From Gammaproteobacteria bacterium (GTDB taxonomy: Bacteria > Pseudomonadota > Gammaproteobacteria > Steroidobacterales > Foliamicaceae), in assembly GCA_026708965.1 (NCBI GenBank), contig JAPOTY010000037.1:25949-89948 (forward strand): a DNA stretch of 64,000 nucleotides. The letters run 5' to 3'. The position numbers and the translations under genes were made by a program. Of the stretch, positions 32,928 to 41,540 are shown piece by piece (within the stretch, counting starts at the first letter, position 1; every line of letters begins with the position of its first letter). The notes beneath the pieces were generated by a model, which was given only the letters and a program-made list of their open reading frames with translations, made no database searches and was not told where the DNA came from.

Positions 32928-34304
32928 TCACTCGGCCAGCGCTCCGGCAATGCCCGTGTAGCGGGCCGGAGTGAGCGCCAGAAGTTCATCGCGCACCGCC
33001 TCCGGCAGTTCGATTTCTTTTATAAACTCATGTAAGGAAGTTTGTGTAACATTTTGATTTCTTGAGAAACTCTTTAGCCTTTCATAGGCATCCTGCATTC
33101 CGTGGGCGCGCATTACGGTTTGCACGGCTTCGGTGAGCGTTTCCCAGGCGCCGTCCAGGTCCGCCGCCATCCGCTGCGGATCGGGCGAAATTTTTTCCAG
33201 CGCCTTGCCCACTTCCGTGAAGGCCAGCAGAGCGTGCCCCAAGGCCACGCCCAGATTCCTCAACACGGTGGAATCGCTCAAGTCCCGCTGCAGACGGGAG
33301 ATAGGGAGCTTGGAGGAGAAATGGGCCAGCAGCGCATTGGACAGCCCTAGGTTGCCCTCGGCGTTTTCCAGATTGATGGGATTGACCTTGTGCGGCATCG
33401 TCGAGGAGCCGGCCTCGCCGCTCACGGCCTTCTGCCGGAAATAGCCGAGCGACACGTAGGTCCAGGCATCGCGGCTGAAATCGATAAGAATGCGGTTGAT
33501 CCGCGCCAGCGCGTCGCAGTACTCGGAAAGCCAGTCGTACGGCTCGATTTGCGTGGTGACCGGGTTCTGCTCCAGCCCCAGCCCCGCCAAAAAGCGGCGG
33601 CTGAAATCCGGCCAGTCCAGCTGCGGGCAGGCCGCGTAGTGGGCGTTGTAGTTGCCGGTGGCGCCGCTGCACTTGGCCAGCACCGGGACGCGATCGAAAA
33701 CCGCCAGTTGGCGTTTGAGGCGATGCACGAACACGGCCAGCTCCTTGCCCAACGTGGTGGGGCTGGCCGGCTGTCCGTGGGTGCGCGCCAGCATCGGCAG
33801 CCCGGCATGCTCGCGGGCCATGGATTCAAGCCGGGCGGTCACGCTGCCCAGGGCAGGACGCAGGATTTCGTCGCGCGCCTGCTTGAGCATCACCCCGTAG
33901 GCGCTGCTGTTGATATCCCAGCTGGTGCAAGCGAAATGAAGAATCGGGATGCGCGTTCCAAGCGCGGCATGCTCGTTGAAACGCTCGGCCAGGTAGAGTT
34001 CCGCCGCTTTCACGTCGTGGCGCGTTTCCTGTTCGAGCGCCTTCACGCGCTTTGCCGCAGCAAGCCCTAGGCCGCCTTCCAGAGCGTCGAGAAAAGCGCT
34101 TTCGTGGTCTTCAAGCGGCGCTGCGGGAGCGAACGACGGCTCCGCGCACAACGCTTTCAGCCAGGCCAGCTCAACCTTCAAACGCTGCCGGATCAGCCCT
34201 GCTTCGGAAAACAACGCGGCCAAAGGCCGGACGGCGGCGGCGTAACGTCCATCCAGCGGTCCCAGCGCATCAGGAGAATGTTCGGGGCTTGGGTGCGGAG
34301 GCAT
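32928..34304 (-). CDS. purB: Adenylosuccinate lyase
   Basis: A 458-residue member of the fumarase/aspartase superfamily that acts twice in purine synthesis, releasing fumarate from SAICAR and from adenylosuccinate. The superfamily signature is GSSTMPHKVNPINLENAEGN; SPDALGPLDGRYAAAVRPL near the N-terminus and ARTHGQPASPTTLGKE are the PurB-specific blocks. The length equals E. coli PurB (456). The frame runs open to 34838 through fumC antisense sequence; the ATG at 34304 (MPPHPSPEHSPDALG) is the correct start. It is divergent from fumC, with 51 nt between the start codons, and precedes mnmA. Confidence 0.95.
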   Translation of the reverse strand: MPPHPSPEHSPDALGPLDGRYAAAVRPLAALFSEAGLIRQRLKVELAWLKALCAEPSFAPAAPLEDHESAFLDALEGGLGLAAAKRVKALEQETRHDVKAAELYLAERFNEHAALGTRIPILHFACTSWDINSSAYGVMLKQARDEILRPALGSVTARLESMAREHAGLPMLARTHGQPASPTTLGKELAVFVHRLKRQLAVFDRVPVLAKCSGATGNYNAHYAACPQLDWPDFSRRFLAGLGLEQNPVTTQIEPYDWLSEYCDALARINRILIDFSRDAWTYVSLGYFRQKAVSGEAGSSTMPHKVNPINLENAEGNLGLSNALLAHFSSKLPISRLQRDLSDSTVLRNLGVALGHALLAFTEVGKALEKISPDPQRMAADLDGAWETLTEAVQTVMRAHGMQDAYERLKSFSRNQNVTQTSLHEFIKEIELPEAVRDELLALTPARYTGIAGALAE

Positions 34305-34355
34305 CTTGAGTGCGCGGCTATACTCCACCAAGCGCGCATCATACTTCACCGGGAC
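34305..34355. promoter_or_regulatory. Divergent purB-fumC promoter region
   Basis: This 51-nt gap holds TATACT on the plus strand (34319-34324) suited to fumC and TATGAT on the minus strand (plus coordinates 34338-34343) suited to purB. The two boxes face away from each other and overlap in their likely -35 areas, so the two genes may compete for polymerase. The -35 elements are not clear. Confidence 0.45.
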
Positions 34356-35744
34356 ATGCCGATGGCCAAATTCAGAACGGAACGCGACAGCATGGGAACG
34401 CTGAAAGTGCCTGCTGACGCGCTTTGGGGCGCCAGCACCCAGCGCGCCGTCGAAAACTTTCAGATCAGCGGCAAGGTCATGCCGCGCGCGTTCATCCGCG
34501 CGCTGGGCCTTATCAAGGGCGCATGCGCGGCAGCGAACAGGGGCTTGGGCCTGCTCGACGAGGCGCGGGCCACGGCCATCATCAATGCCTCCGAGCGGGT
34601 CATGCACGGCATTTTCGACGAGCACTTCCCGGTGGATGTGTTTCAAACCGGCTCCGGCACCAGCAGCAACATGAATGCCAACGAGGTGATCGCAAACGTG
34701 GCGAGCGGCGGGCGGCGCAAGGTGCATCCGAACGATCACGTGAACATGGGGCAGAGCAGCAACGACGTGATTCCCTCGGCGCTTCACCTGTCCGCCAGCC
34801 TGGAAGTGAGGGAAAGGCTGCTGCCGGATCTGGGCCACTTGGCCGCCGTCATTGAAGGCCGGGCCGAGGAATTAAAGGACGTGGTCAAGACCGGCCGCAC
34901 CCATCTGATGGACGCCATGCCCGTATCGCTCGGCCAGGAAATGGGGGGTTGGGCGGCGCAAGCGCGTGATTGCTCCGACCGGCTTTCGGTCGTGCTGGAA
35001 ACGCGGCTCCGCAAAATTGCGCTGGGCGGCACAGCGGTTGGCACCGGCATTAACGTTAATCCGGATATGGCGGGGCATGCCTGCCGATGGATCAGCGAGA
35101 AAACCGGGCTTGTGGTTGAACCTGCGGGCAACCGCTTCGCGGCCCTTGCCGGCCAGGAAACGATCGTTGAGCTGTCCGGGCAGCTGAAGGTTCTAGCGGT
35201 GGCCTTGATGAAGATCGCCAACGACTTGCGCTGGATGAATTCCGGGCCGTTGGCCGGTTTGGGCGAGATCGGGCTTCCGGCGCTTCAGCCGGGCTCCAGC
35301 ATCATGCCCGGCAAGGTCAACCCGGTGGCCTGTGAATCCGCCATGCAGGTGGCGGCCCAGGTGATCGGCAATGATGCGGCGATCACGGTGGGCGCGCAAA
35401 GCGGCAATTTCCAGCTGAACGTGATGCTGCCGATGATCGCGCGCAATATGCTGGAAAGCATCCTGATCCTGTCGCGGGCCTGCGTGATGCTGGCGGACAA
35501 GGCGATCGCAGGGCTCACGGTCAATGAAAAGCGGCTTCGAGGCGTGCTGGAACGCAATCCGATCCTGGTGACCGCGCTGAATCCGATCATCGGCTACGAC
35601 AAGGCGGCGGCAATCGCCAAGAAGGCCTACGCCGAAGGCCGTCCGATTGTCGAGGTGGCGGCTGAGGAAACCAACCTCTCAAAGAAGGAACTGGCGGAAA
35701 TCCTCGACCCGGCAACCCTCACCCGAGGCGGCCTCCACTCCTGA
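34356..35744 (+). CDS. fumC: Class II fumarate hydratase
   Basis: A 462-residue oxygen-stable, iron-free fumarase that interconverts fumarate and malate in the TCA cycle. The superfamily signature PGSSIMPGKVNPV begins near residue 312. RTERDSMGTLKVPADALWGAST, TGSGTSSNMNANEVI and NMGQSSNDVIPSALH are typical of FumC. The start is ATG at 34356 or 34362; the longer open frame to 34104 is antisense to purB. The palindromic element copy B lies 86 nt past its stop. Confidence 0.95.
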   Translation: MPMAKFRTERDSMGTLKVPADALWGASTQRAVENFQISGKVMPRAFIRALGLIKGACAAANRGLGLLDEARATAIINASERVMHGIFDEHFPVDVFQTGSGTSSNMNANEVIANVASGGRRKVHPNDHVNMGQSSNDVIPSALHLSASLEVRERLLPDLGHLAAVIEGRAEELKDVVKTGRTHLMDAMPVSLGQEMGGWAAQARDCSDRLSVVLETRLRKIALGGTAVGTGINVNPDMAGHACRWISEKTGLVVEPAGNRFAALAGQETIVELSGQLKVLAVALMKIANDLRWMNSGPLAGLGEIGLPALQPGSSIMPGKVNPVACESAMQVAAQVIGNDAAITVGAQSGNFQLNVMLPMIARNMLESILILSRACVMLADKAIAGLTVNEKRLRGVLERNPILVTALNPIIGYDKAAAIAKKAYAEGRPIVEVAAEETNLSKKELAEILDPATLTRGGLHS

Positions 35745-35829
35745 CCGCCAACTCCGGCCGACCAGCGCATCCCTGCGGGTTTCCCGCGGTTTGTTGCCAG
35801 CGCTATTCCCTAGGATCGCGCCAGCTAAA

Positions 35830-35937
35830 GCCCTGTGCTTGCCCCCGCCTCGCGGGAGTGTCGGCGGCAGGACAGCCGCCGCCAAGCCCCATGGATGGGT
35901 TCATGCGTCTCCCGCGAGGCGGGGGCAAGCACAGGGC
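35830..35937. repeat. Palindromic intergenic element, copy B
   Basis: Two perfect 29-nt complementary arms (35830-35858 and 35909-35937) enclose a 50-nt loop. The loop holds an inner GC-rich hairpin (GGCGGC...GCCGCC) and the conserved core CCATGGATGG...ATGCGTCTCCCG shared with copies A and C. The loop is nearly the same as copy A, and the inner 12-15 nt of the arms match too, but the outer arm sequence differs while remaining complementary. It stands between the convergent fumC and idi genes, where it could serve as a two-way terminator. Confidence 0.92.
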
Positions 35938-35964
35938 GAGGGCTTCCTGCGCGGGCGTGAGGCT

Positions 35965-36486
35965 TTACGAGCGGCGGCGGCGGATTTCGGCCCATTCGAG
36001 CTTCATCCAAGGGGAGAAGCGTTCGGGGTGGCTTTTCACTTCGCGGGTGAGCGCATCCGGCGCGATCCAGCGCCAAGCGGCGATTTCCGCAGGGTCCGGA
36101 TTGATATCGCCGCTGTAATCGCTCTCGAAAACATGGCAGAGCTCGTGTTCGGAGAGGCGCTCGGAGTATCGCGCCTGGTAGCGGAACTTGTAGAGGAACC
36201 GCGGTTGGCAATCAATGCCGAATTCCTCCTGCGTACGCCGTTTGGCGGCGCGCCGCACGGCTTCGCCGGGCCGGGGATGCCCGCAGCAGGCATTCGACCA
36301 GTACAGGGGCCAGAGCGGTTTCGCGGCGCTGCGCTGCTGCAGCAGAACGCGCCCGTCCGGGCCGTATATGAATACTGAAAAGGCTCGGTGAAGCAGGCCG
36401 TCGCCCAGATGGCATTCCATCTTTTCCGCCACGCCGATCCGCCGGTCGTTCGCATCCACCAGCACCAGGTTTTCGGGCCTGTTCAC
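35965..36486 (-). CDS. idi: Isopentenyl-diphosphate delta-isomerase, type I
   Basis: A 173-residue Nudix-fold enzyme that converts IPP to DMAPP. Active-site blocks are NACCGHPRPGEAVRRAAKRR (catalytic cysteine within CCGHP), TQEEFGI and LSEHELCHVF (metal-binding glutamates). The start is taken as GTG at 36486 because GTGA overlaps the stop of the upstream HMGR-mevalonate kinase gene; the open frame reaches 36591 but that part lies within the other gene. Length is close to E. coli Idi (182). This coupling places it firmly in the mevalonate route. Confidence 0.92.
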   Translation of the reverse strand: MNRPENLVLVDANDRRIGVAEKMECHLGDGLLHRAFSVFIYGPDGRVLLQQRSAAKPLWPLYWSNACCGHPRPGEAVRRAAKRRTQEEFGIDCQPRFLYKFRYQARYSERLSEHELCHVFESDYSGDINPDPAEIAAWRWIAPDALTREVKSHPERFSPWMKLEWAEIRRRRS

Positions 36487-38750
36487 GGCACCAGCTCCAC
36501 CTGCCCCTCGCCGGCGGCAAGCTTCAGCGAAATCGTTTTGGCGCCCGCTTTTTCCAGAGCGTCGCGGACCGGGCCGCATGATTCGGCGCACAAGGCCACC
36601 ATGGCGCCGCCTGCTCCCCCGCCGGTCAGCTTGGCCCCCAGCGCCCCGCCCATCCGCGCGGCATCCACGAGCTGCTCCAGTTCGGGCGTGGACAGCTGCA
36701 GCCCGTTGAGCAGGCCATGGTTGATATTCATGAGATCGCCCAGTTGCTCAAGCCGGCCTTGCTCCAGACAGCCGCGCGCTTCCTCCGCCAAATCCCCGAT
36801 CTCCTTGAATATCCGGTCGTAGGGGCCGGGGTTGAGGCTCCGCGCTGAATTGATATTTTCCACGGTCACGGCGGTGAGGCTTTCCTCGCTGCTGATCCCG
36901 ATCACCAGCCAGGTGTCGGCGCCGGCGATCACCGGCTGCACTTCCGGCGGCTCGCCCTTGCGGTAGAGCATGGTGGTTTCGTAGGCCGACACCGTGTTGT
37001 CCACGCCGCTGGCCGAGCCGTGCGCGAACTGCTCGCATTGCCAGGCGATCTCGTTGACGCGCTCAACGCTTAAGTTCAGTTTGAAACGCTTGCTCATGGC
37101 GCGGATGATGGCGACCGCCATGGCGGCCGACGAGCCCAATCCCATGCCGCGCGGCAGGTCCGAAAACACCGAAATCCGCATATGCTCGTGCTCAAGGCCG
37201 AGCTCTTCGAGGATCTGGTAGGCCGAGCGCTCCCAAGGCCGCCGCCTGCGGCCGGGCGCCAACCGGTATTCCAGGCCCCACGCGGGAACCACCATGTGAA
37301 TGCCGTCTTCGCTGTCGCTGATCTGGGCCCGCACATGAACCGGAACCGGGCAGGCCAGCGCTGGCTGCCCGAACACTGCGGCATGCTCGCCCAGCAGGAT
37401 CAGCTTGCCCCTGGCCACGCCCAGGCGCTTCCTGGCCGCCTCGTCCATCTCCGGAAGCTCGCGCTCCCGCTCAAGCTCGCCGAGCACCTCTCGGGCCCGC
37501 CAGACCTTCACGTCCCCCTCGCCGATCAGCCGCTCCAGCACTTGGTCGAACAGTTCCGGCGGCGTTCCGGCGGCTTTCACCACCGTGCGCGCGTGGAGCG
37601 TCATGTGCCCCGCCTGTATGCCCTCCGTCACCAGCGCCTTGAGCGCCGAGAAATTCTGCGCCAAGCCCACGGCGGCCATCACCTGCGCCAGTTCCTGGGC
37701 CGAATCCACATGCATCATGCGCAGAAAAAGCTGCGCGGCCGGGTTGGCTTCCTGCGAGCCGCCCACGGTGCCTACCTTGATCGGCATCTCCAGCCGTCCG
37801 CAAAGAGCGCCCTGATCGTTGCTCCACCATTTCGACAGGGCCGTGTAATGGCCGTGGCGCGCCGCCCAGGCATGCGCGCCCGCCTCCAAGGCCCGCCAAT
37901 CGTTGCCGGTGGCCAAGGCCACGGCATCCACGCCGTTCATGATGCCTTTGTTATGGGTGGCCGCGCGGTATGGATCCACGGCAGCCAGTTCGGCCGCCAT
38001 GGCGATGCCGTCGCGCACATCCTCGCCGCTTTGCCCCTTGCCGGCCAGCAGCTCCAGAGGGATTTCCACTTCGGCGCGGGCCAGGGAGCGGTCGCTGAGG
38101 TTGGAGAGGATGCGCATGAACACTTGTCCGCCGCTCATGCTTTCCACCAGCGCCGATACGCCTTCGCACATGCTGTTGACCAGATTGGCGCCCATGGCGT
38201 CGCGCGTATCGACCAGAAGATGCAGCACCAGCATTTCCCCGTCGCCGCCGGGCATGGCGCGGCGGTGCACCTCGACATCCACCACCCCGCCGCCGCGCGC
38301 CACCATGCGCGGGTGAATGCTGTTGGCCAAGCGGATGATTTCCTCGCGGCGCGAGTGCAAGTCGGCGGCGGCATGCGCCGGATCGGGAACGTTCAGCACC
38401 TGGATCTGCCCGATCATCACCGGGTCGTCGGCCTCGGCCCGGAAGCCTCCCGCTTCGCGCGCCAGCTTGGCGGCGGAGCTGAGCGCCGCCACCACCGAGG
38501 GCTCCTCCACCGCCATGGGCGCCACGTATTCGCGCCCGTTGATCAGGAAGTTCAGCCCTAGGCCCACCGGAAGGCCGAGCACGCCAATCACGTTTTCGAT
38601 CATCCGGTCGGCGAGCGCGGCATCCAGGGTGGTGTTCCCCCGGGCCAGGTCTTTGCAGTCCGCTTCGCTCAGCAGGCCGTGCTCAAGCGCCGTCTGAACT
38701 CGCTCGCGCGGCGTCAGGCGATAAAAACCGGGAATGCGCGAACTCTTCAA
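36483..38750 (-). CDS. Fused class II HMG-CoA reductase - mevalonate kinase
   Basis: A 755-residue two-enzyme fusion. Residues 1-~430 match class II HMG-CoA reductase (Pseudomonas mevalonii type): E83 in VEEPSVVAA, K268 in HNKGIMNG, D284 in GNDWRA and H382 in GHMTLHAR all match the catalytic set, within one position of the P. mevalonii numbering. Residues ~445-755 match mevalonate kinase: GKLILLGEHAAVFG (448-461), PRGMGLGSSAAMA (533-545), D584 in SGVDNTVS and KLTGGGAGG (707-715). Only ~20 charged residues join them. Together they would turn HMG-CoA into phosphomevalonate. The start is TTG at 38750, aligned with the reductase N-terminus; TATAAT lies 10 nt before it. Idi follows by GTGA overlap. 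HMG-CoA synthase, phosphomevalonate kinase and the decarboxylase are not in the window. Confidence 0.93.
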   Translation of the reverse strand: MKSSRIPGFYRLTPRERVQTALEHGLLSEADCKDLARGNTTLDAALADRMIENVIGVLGLPVGLGLNFLINGREYVAPMAVEEPSVVAALSSAAKLAREAGGFRAEADDPVMIGQIQVLNVPDPAHAAADLHSRREEIIRLANSIHPRMVARGGGVVDVEVHRRAMPGGDGEMLVLHLLVDTRDAMGANLVNSMCEGVSALVESMSGGQVFMRILSNLSDRSLARAEVEIPLELLAGKGQSGEDVRDGIAMAAELAAVDPYRAATHNKGIMNGVDAVALATGNDWRALEAGAHAWAARHGHYTALSKWWSNDQGALCGRLEMPIKVGTVGGSQEANPAAQLFLRMMHVDSAQELAQVMAAVGLAQNFSALKALVTEGIQAGHMTLHARTVVKAAGTPPELFDQVLERLIGEGDVKVWRAREVLGELERERELPEMDEAARKRLGVARGKLILLGEHAAVFGQPALACPVPVHVRAQISDSEDGIHMVVPAWGLEYRLAPGRRRRPWERSAYQILEELGLEHEHMRISVFSDLPRGMGLGSSAAMAVAIIRAMSKRFKLNLSVERVNEIAWQCEQFAHGSASGVDNTVSAYETTMLYRKGEPPEVQPVIAGADTWLVIGISSEESLTAVTVENINSARSLNPGPYDRIFKEIGDLAEEARGCLEQGRLEQLGDLMNINHGLLNGLQLSTPELEQLVDAARMGGALGAKLTGGGAGGAMVALCAESCGPVRDALEKAGAKTISLKLAAGEGQVELVP

Positions 38751-38760
38751 GGCGCGAGCG

Positions 38761-38766
38761 ATTATA
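38761..38766 (-). promoter_or_regulatory. Perfect -10 box upstream of the HMGR-mevalonate kinase gene
   Basis: Read on the minus strand this is TATAAT, 10 nt before the TTG start at 38750. Transcription would begin about 3-4 nt before the start codon. No Shine-Dalgarno-like sequence stands in between and no clear -35 is seen. Confidence 0.45.
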
Positions 38767-38837
38767 TAGAAGAAACCGATCGCTCATTTGTGGCACAATC
38801 CTGCTCAATTCGTCTTGGCCGCTTGGGGGCCGCACAA

Positions 38838-41369
38838 ATGACATACTTTCTCAAGAAGCACTTGAAAACCTTGATTCCGGGAGCATGCGCGGTCGCGTTG
38901 GCGGCTCCGATCTACGCGCAGGACCTCGAGGAAATCGTGGTGGTGGCGCGCAAGCGCGAGGAATCGCTGCAGGAGGTGCCGATCAGCATCACCACTTTCA
39001 GCGAGGAGGATCTGGAGATGCAGGGCATAGAGAGCCTCGAGGATATCGCCCGCCAGAGCGCGGGGATCATCTTCGATAACGGCTTCGGCCCGCAGGATGT
39101 GCGCGTGGTGATGCGCGGCCTTTCGCCCACCCGGGGGCGCCCGAACGTGGCGGTGCTTTTGGACGATGTGGATATTTCCGGCGAAGCCATCCGCACCGCC
39201 GGCAGCTCGCTGACCGTGAATCCCAGGCTGATCGACGTGGAGCGCATCGAGGTGGTGCGCGGTCCGCAGTCGGCGCTTTTCGGTCGCAGCGCCTTCGGCG
39301 GGGCCATCCATTACGTCACCCGCCGCCCCAGTGAGGAGCGCCGGGCTAAGGTGTCGGTTGATGTGTCGGCCGAAGGCAAGCGCGAGATCACCGCGCTGGC
39401 CAGCGGCCCGCTCAGCGATAATTTCTTCGTGGGCTTCAATGCGGCCGCTTGGAGCGAGGACGGCTTCTACAAAAACGAGATCACCGGGGCCGATGTGGGC
39501 GGCCAGGAAGGGGTGGGCGCCACGCTAACGGCAGCGCTAGACGTTTCGGATTCGGTGCGGCTCACGGCCCGGTTCGAGTTCACCGACGACGAGTTCGCCG
39601 TGGCCGCGTCCACGGCCTCCCAGCAGCGCACGTTCCTGACAACGCCCGCTGCCGGGCTCGGGGTGCTCTGGCACCCGGATGCCGTCGGCGTCGAACAGCC
39701 TTTCGGTCCTTTGGCCAGAATCGATGACCTGACGCTGACCCTGTCGCCCGACCCCCGCACCGGCGAGGATTATCCGGGCACCACCCGCGACGTGGTGCGC
39801 GGCCATCTGCGTGCGGAAATCGAGTTCGGCGGCGCCCTGCTGACCTCCATCACCCATCTTGGCACTGTGGAGTCGGTGCAGTTTTTTGATTCGCAGCGTA
39901 TCGGCGATGCCTCCGCGCCGGTTCGTCCATTCGGCATCAGCGTGGCCGGCGAAACCGAGTTTGAAACCAAGACCGATCTTTTCAGCCAGGAAATCCGGCT
40001 GAGCTCAACCGGCGACGGCCCCTGGACCTGGGTCTTTGGCGGGCTGCACTGGGCCGACGACAGCCACATGGACGAATACTCGATCGTCTGCATCATGCAA
40101 GGCTTCCGGCCGCCGTTCTCCATGGATCCGACCCTGCCCATCAGTTGCGGCCATTGGATGGCCCGCGTCGGCACCGAGCTGCCGCGGGTCAACCATCCTT
40201 GGGATCGGGAAATCTCGCATTTCTCCGCGTACGGCTTGGTCGATTGGCAGTTCACCGATGCTTGGGACGTAGGTTTCGAGGCGCGCTACGTGAGCGAGGA
40301 ACTGGATATTTCCGGACCCAACAGCAGCGTGCTGATCTCCAATCTCTTCTGGCGCCCTGGCAGCGTGCCGCAGCAAGCGTTCGTGCCGCGGGAAGGGCCG
40401 CAGAACACCGATGAGGTCGATGACAGCTACCTGGTTCCCAAGCTGGTGCTGCGCTACCGCCCGTCGGACGATCAAACCTGGTACGGCTCCATTTCGCGCG
40501 GCGTGAAGCCTGCGGGAGTCAGCACGCTGGTGGGGCCGCAGGGGTACGACAATCCGGAGGTGTACCGCTTCGATGCCGAGGAAATCACGGTCTATGAGCT
40601 GGGCTGGAAAACGAGCTGGATGGATAACCGGCTGCGCTTCAACGGCGCGGTGTTCTATCAGGATTTCAGCGAAAAACAGCTGACCACGCAGTACCTGCCG
40701 CCCGGCGAAGGCGCGGTTCTGGGCAGCCGCCCGGAGAATGCCTCCGCTGCCAGGATCAAGGGCTTTGAAATCGATACCACCGCAATCCTCACCGACAACC
40801 TCACCATGAGTTGGGGCTACACTTGGCTGGATTCCGAGTACGACGAGTTCGACAAGTTGAGCGCGTCGGTCAGCGATGCCGTTCGGGGCGGCAGCTGCGA
40901 GCTGGTGACCCTAGGCGCCAATGTCACCTGCCTGATCGACCTCACCGGCAACGAGCTCGAGGATGTGCCGCAGCATCAGCTATTCGCCGGCATTTCCTGG
41001 CGTTCCCCCATGGCCAACGGCGGCGAGTTCATGGTGGATTTCGATGTCCAGTACCAAGGCTCGCGCTACGAGGCTGAGTGGAATCTGCTGGAAGTCGAGA
41101 GCTACATGCTGGCGGATCTGCGGGTGGGCGTGTCGCGCGGCCCTTGGACGGCGATGGCCTACGTGAGCAACCTGTTCGACGACGATACGGCGCGCAGCGC
41201 GCTCAGCGCTCCCGATTTTTCCGGGATCAGCGTGGTGGCAGGATTTGTGCCTCCGCCGCGGACTGCGCCTCCGGGCCGGGTGTTTGTCACGCAGTTGTTT
41301 CCTAATTCAACGAACGTGTACTACCCCGACCCGCGCGAGTTCGGCATCCGCGCCAGCTACACGTTCTAG
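38838..41369 (+). CDS. TonB-dependent outer-membrane receptor
   Basis: An 843-residue outer-membrane receptor. The signal peptide (LIPGACAVALAAPIYA) is followed by QDLEEIVVVARKREESLQEV, a TonB-box and plug start typical of receptors in marine gammaproteobacteria and sphingomonads, then PISITTFSEEDLE and the plug domain with GPQSALFGRSAFGGAIHYVTRRP. The barrel ends in PREFGIRASYTF with the expected C-terminal phenylalanine. The cargo (siderophore, vitamin or glycan) cannot be read from the sequence. ATG 38838 is chosen because it opens the signal peptide. It is divergent from the HMGR fusion gene. Confidence 0.93.
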   Translation: MTYFLKKHLKTLIPGACAVALAAPIYAQDLEEIVVVARKREESLQEVPISITTFSEEDLEMQGIESLEDIARQSAGIIFDNGFGPQDVRVVMRGLSPTRGRPNVAVLLDDVDISGEAIRTAGSSLTVNPRLIDVERIEVVRGPQSALFGRSAFGGAIHYVTRRPSEERRAKVSVDVSAEGKREITALASGPLSDNFFVGFNAAAWSEDGFYKNEITGADVGGQEGVGATLTAALDVSDSVRLTARFEFTDDEFAVAASTASQQRTFLTTPAAGLGVLWHPDAVGVEQPFGPLARIDDLTLTLSPDPRTGEDYPGTTRDVVRGHLRAEIEFGGALLTSITHLGTVESVQFFDSQRIGDASAPVRPFGISVAGETEFETKTDLFSQEIRLSSTGDGPWTWVFGGLHWADDSHMDEYSIVCIMQGFRPPFSMDPTLPISCGHWMARVGTELPRVNHPWDREISHFSAYGLVDWQFTDAWDVGFEARYVSEELDISGPNSSVLISNLFWRPGSVPQQAFVPREGPQNTDEVDDSYLVPKLVLRYRPSDDQTWYGSISRGVKPAGVSTLVGPQGYDNPEVYRFDAEEITVYELGWKTSWMDNRLRFNGAVFYQDFSEKQLTTQYLPPGEGAVLGSRPENASAARIKGFEIDTTAILTDNLTMSWGYTWLDSEYDEFDKLSASVSDAVRGGSCELVTLGANVTCLIDLTGNELEDVPQHQLFAGISWRSPMANGGEFMVDFDVQYQGSRYEAEWNLLEVESYMLADLRVGVSRGPWTAMAYVSNLFDDDTARSALSAPDFSGISVVAGFVPPPRTAPPGRVFVTQLFPNSTNVYYPDPREFGIRASYTF

Positions 41370-41385
41370 CTTTCCGCCCGCTTCA

Positions 41386-41435
41386 ACCGGCTGCGTCGGC
41401 GCGCGTATCTTTACCCGCGTCGGCGCAGCCGGTTC
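41386..41435. terminator. Strong hairpin after the TonB-receptor gene
   Basis: Arms 41386-41403 and 41418-41435 pair over 18 bp with two G-T pairs and enclose a 14-nt loop. It begins 16 nt after the receptor stop. No T run follows, so it may protect the mRNA 3' end or need Rho. Confidence 0.5.
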
Positions 41436-41498
41436 ATGGCATAGGCGCGCGGGCACCGCGGCCTTTTTATCAATCCCGCCGAAAGAATTGCCAGCGGT

Positions 41499-41528
41499 TT
41501 TACGAAATTCGGCGCGATGGCTTATGCT
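41499..41528 (+). promoter_or_regulatory. Candidate promoter for tRNA-Arg
   Basis: TTTACG (41499-41504) and TATGCT (41523-41528) are separated by 18 nt and each match the sigma-70 consensus at 4 of 6 positions. The -10 box ends 12 nt before the mature tRNA 5' end. Confidence 0.4.
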
Positions 41529-41540
41529 GAACGCCGCCGC

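Noticed and set aside
34305..34838. 178-residue N-terminal extension of purB
   Set aside because: It is the antisense of fumC, and the normal PurB start lies at 34304.
36487..36591. 35-codon N-terminal extension of idi
   Set aside because: It lies within the upstream coding sequence; the GTG at 36486 in the GTGA overlap fits family length better.
36483..37420. Mevalonate kinase domain considered as the missing homoserine kinase
   Set aside because: Its first motif (GKLILLGEHAAVFG) and direct fusion to HMG-CoA reductase with idi downstream fit mevalonate kinase, not ThrB.
38791..38810. Possible sigma-54 promoter (TGGCAC then TGC) upstream of the TonB-receptor gene
   Set aside because: The -24 part fits but the -12 part lacks the TTGC and correct spacing is doubtful; no enhancer-binding protein gene is near.
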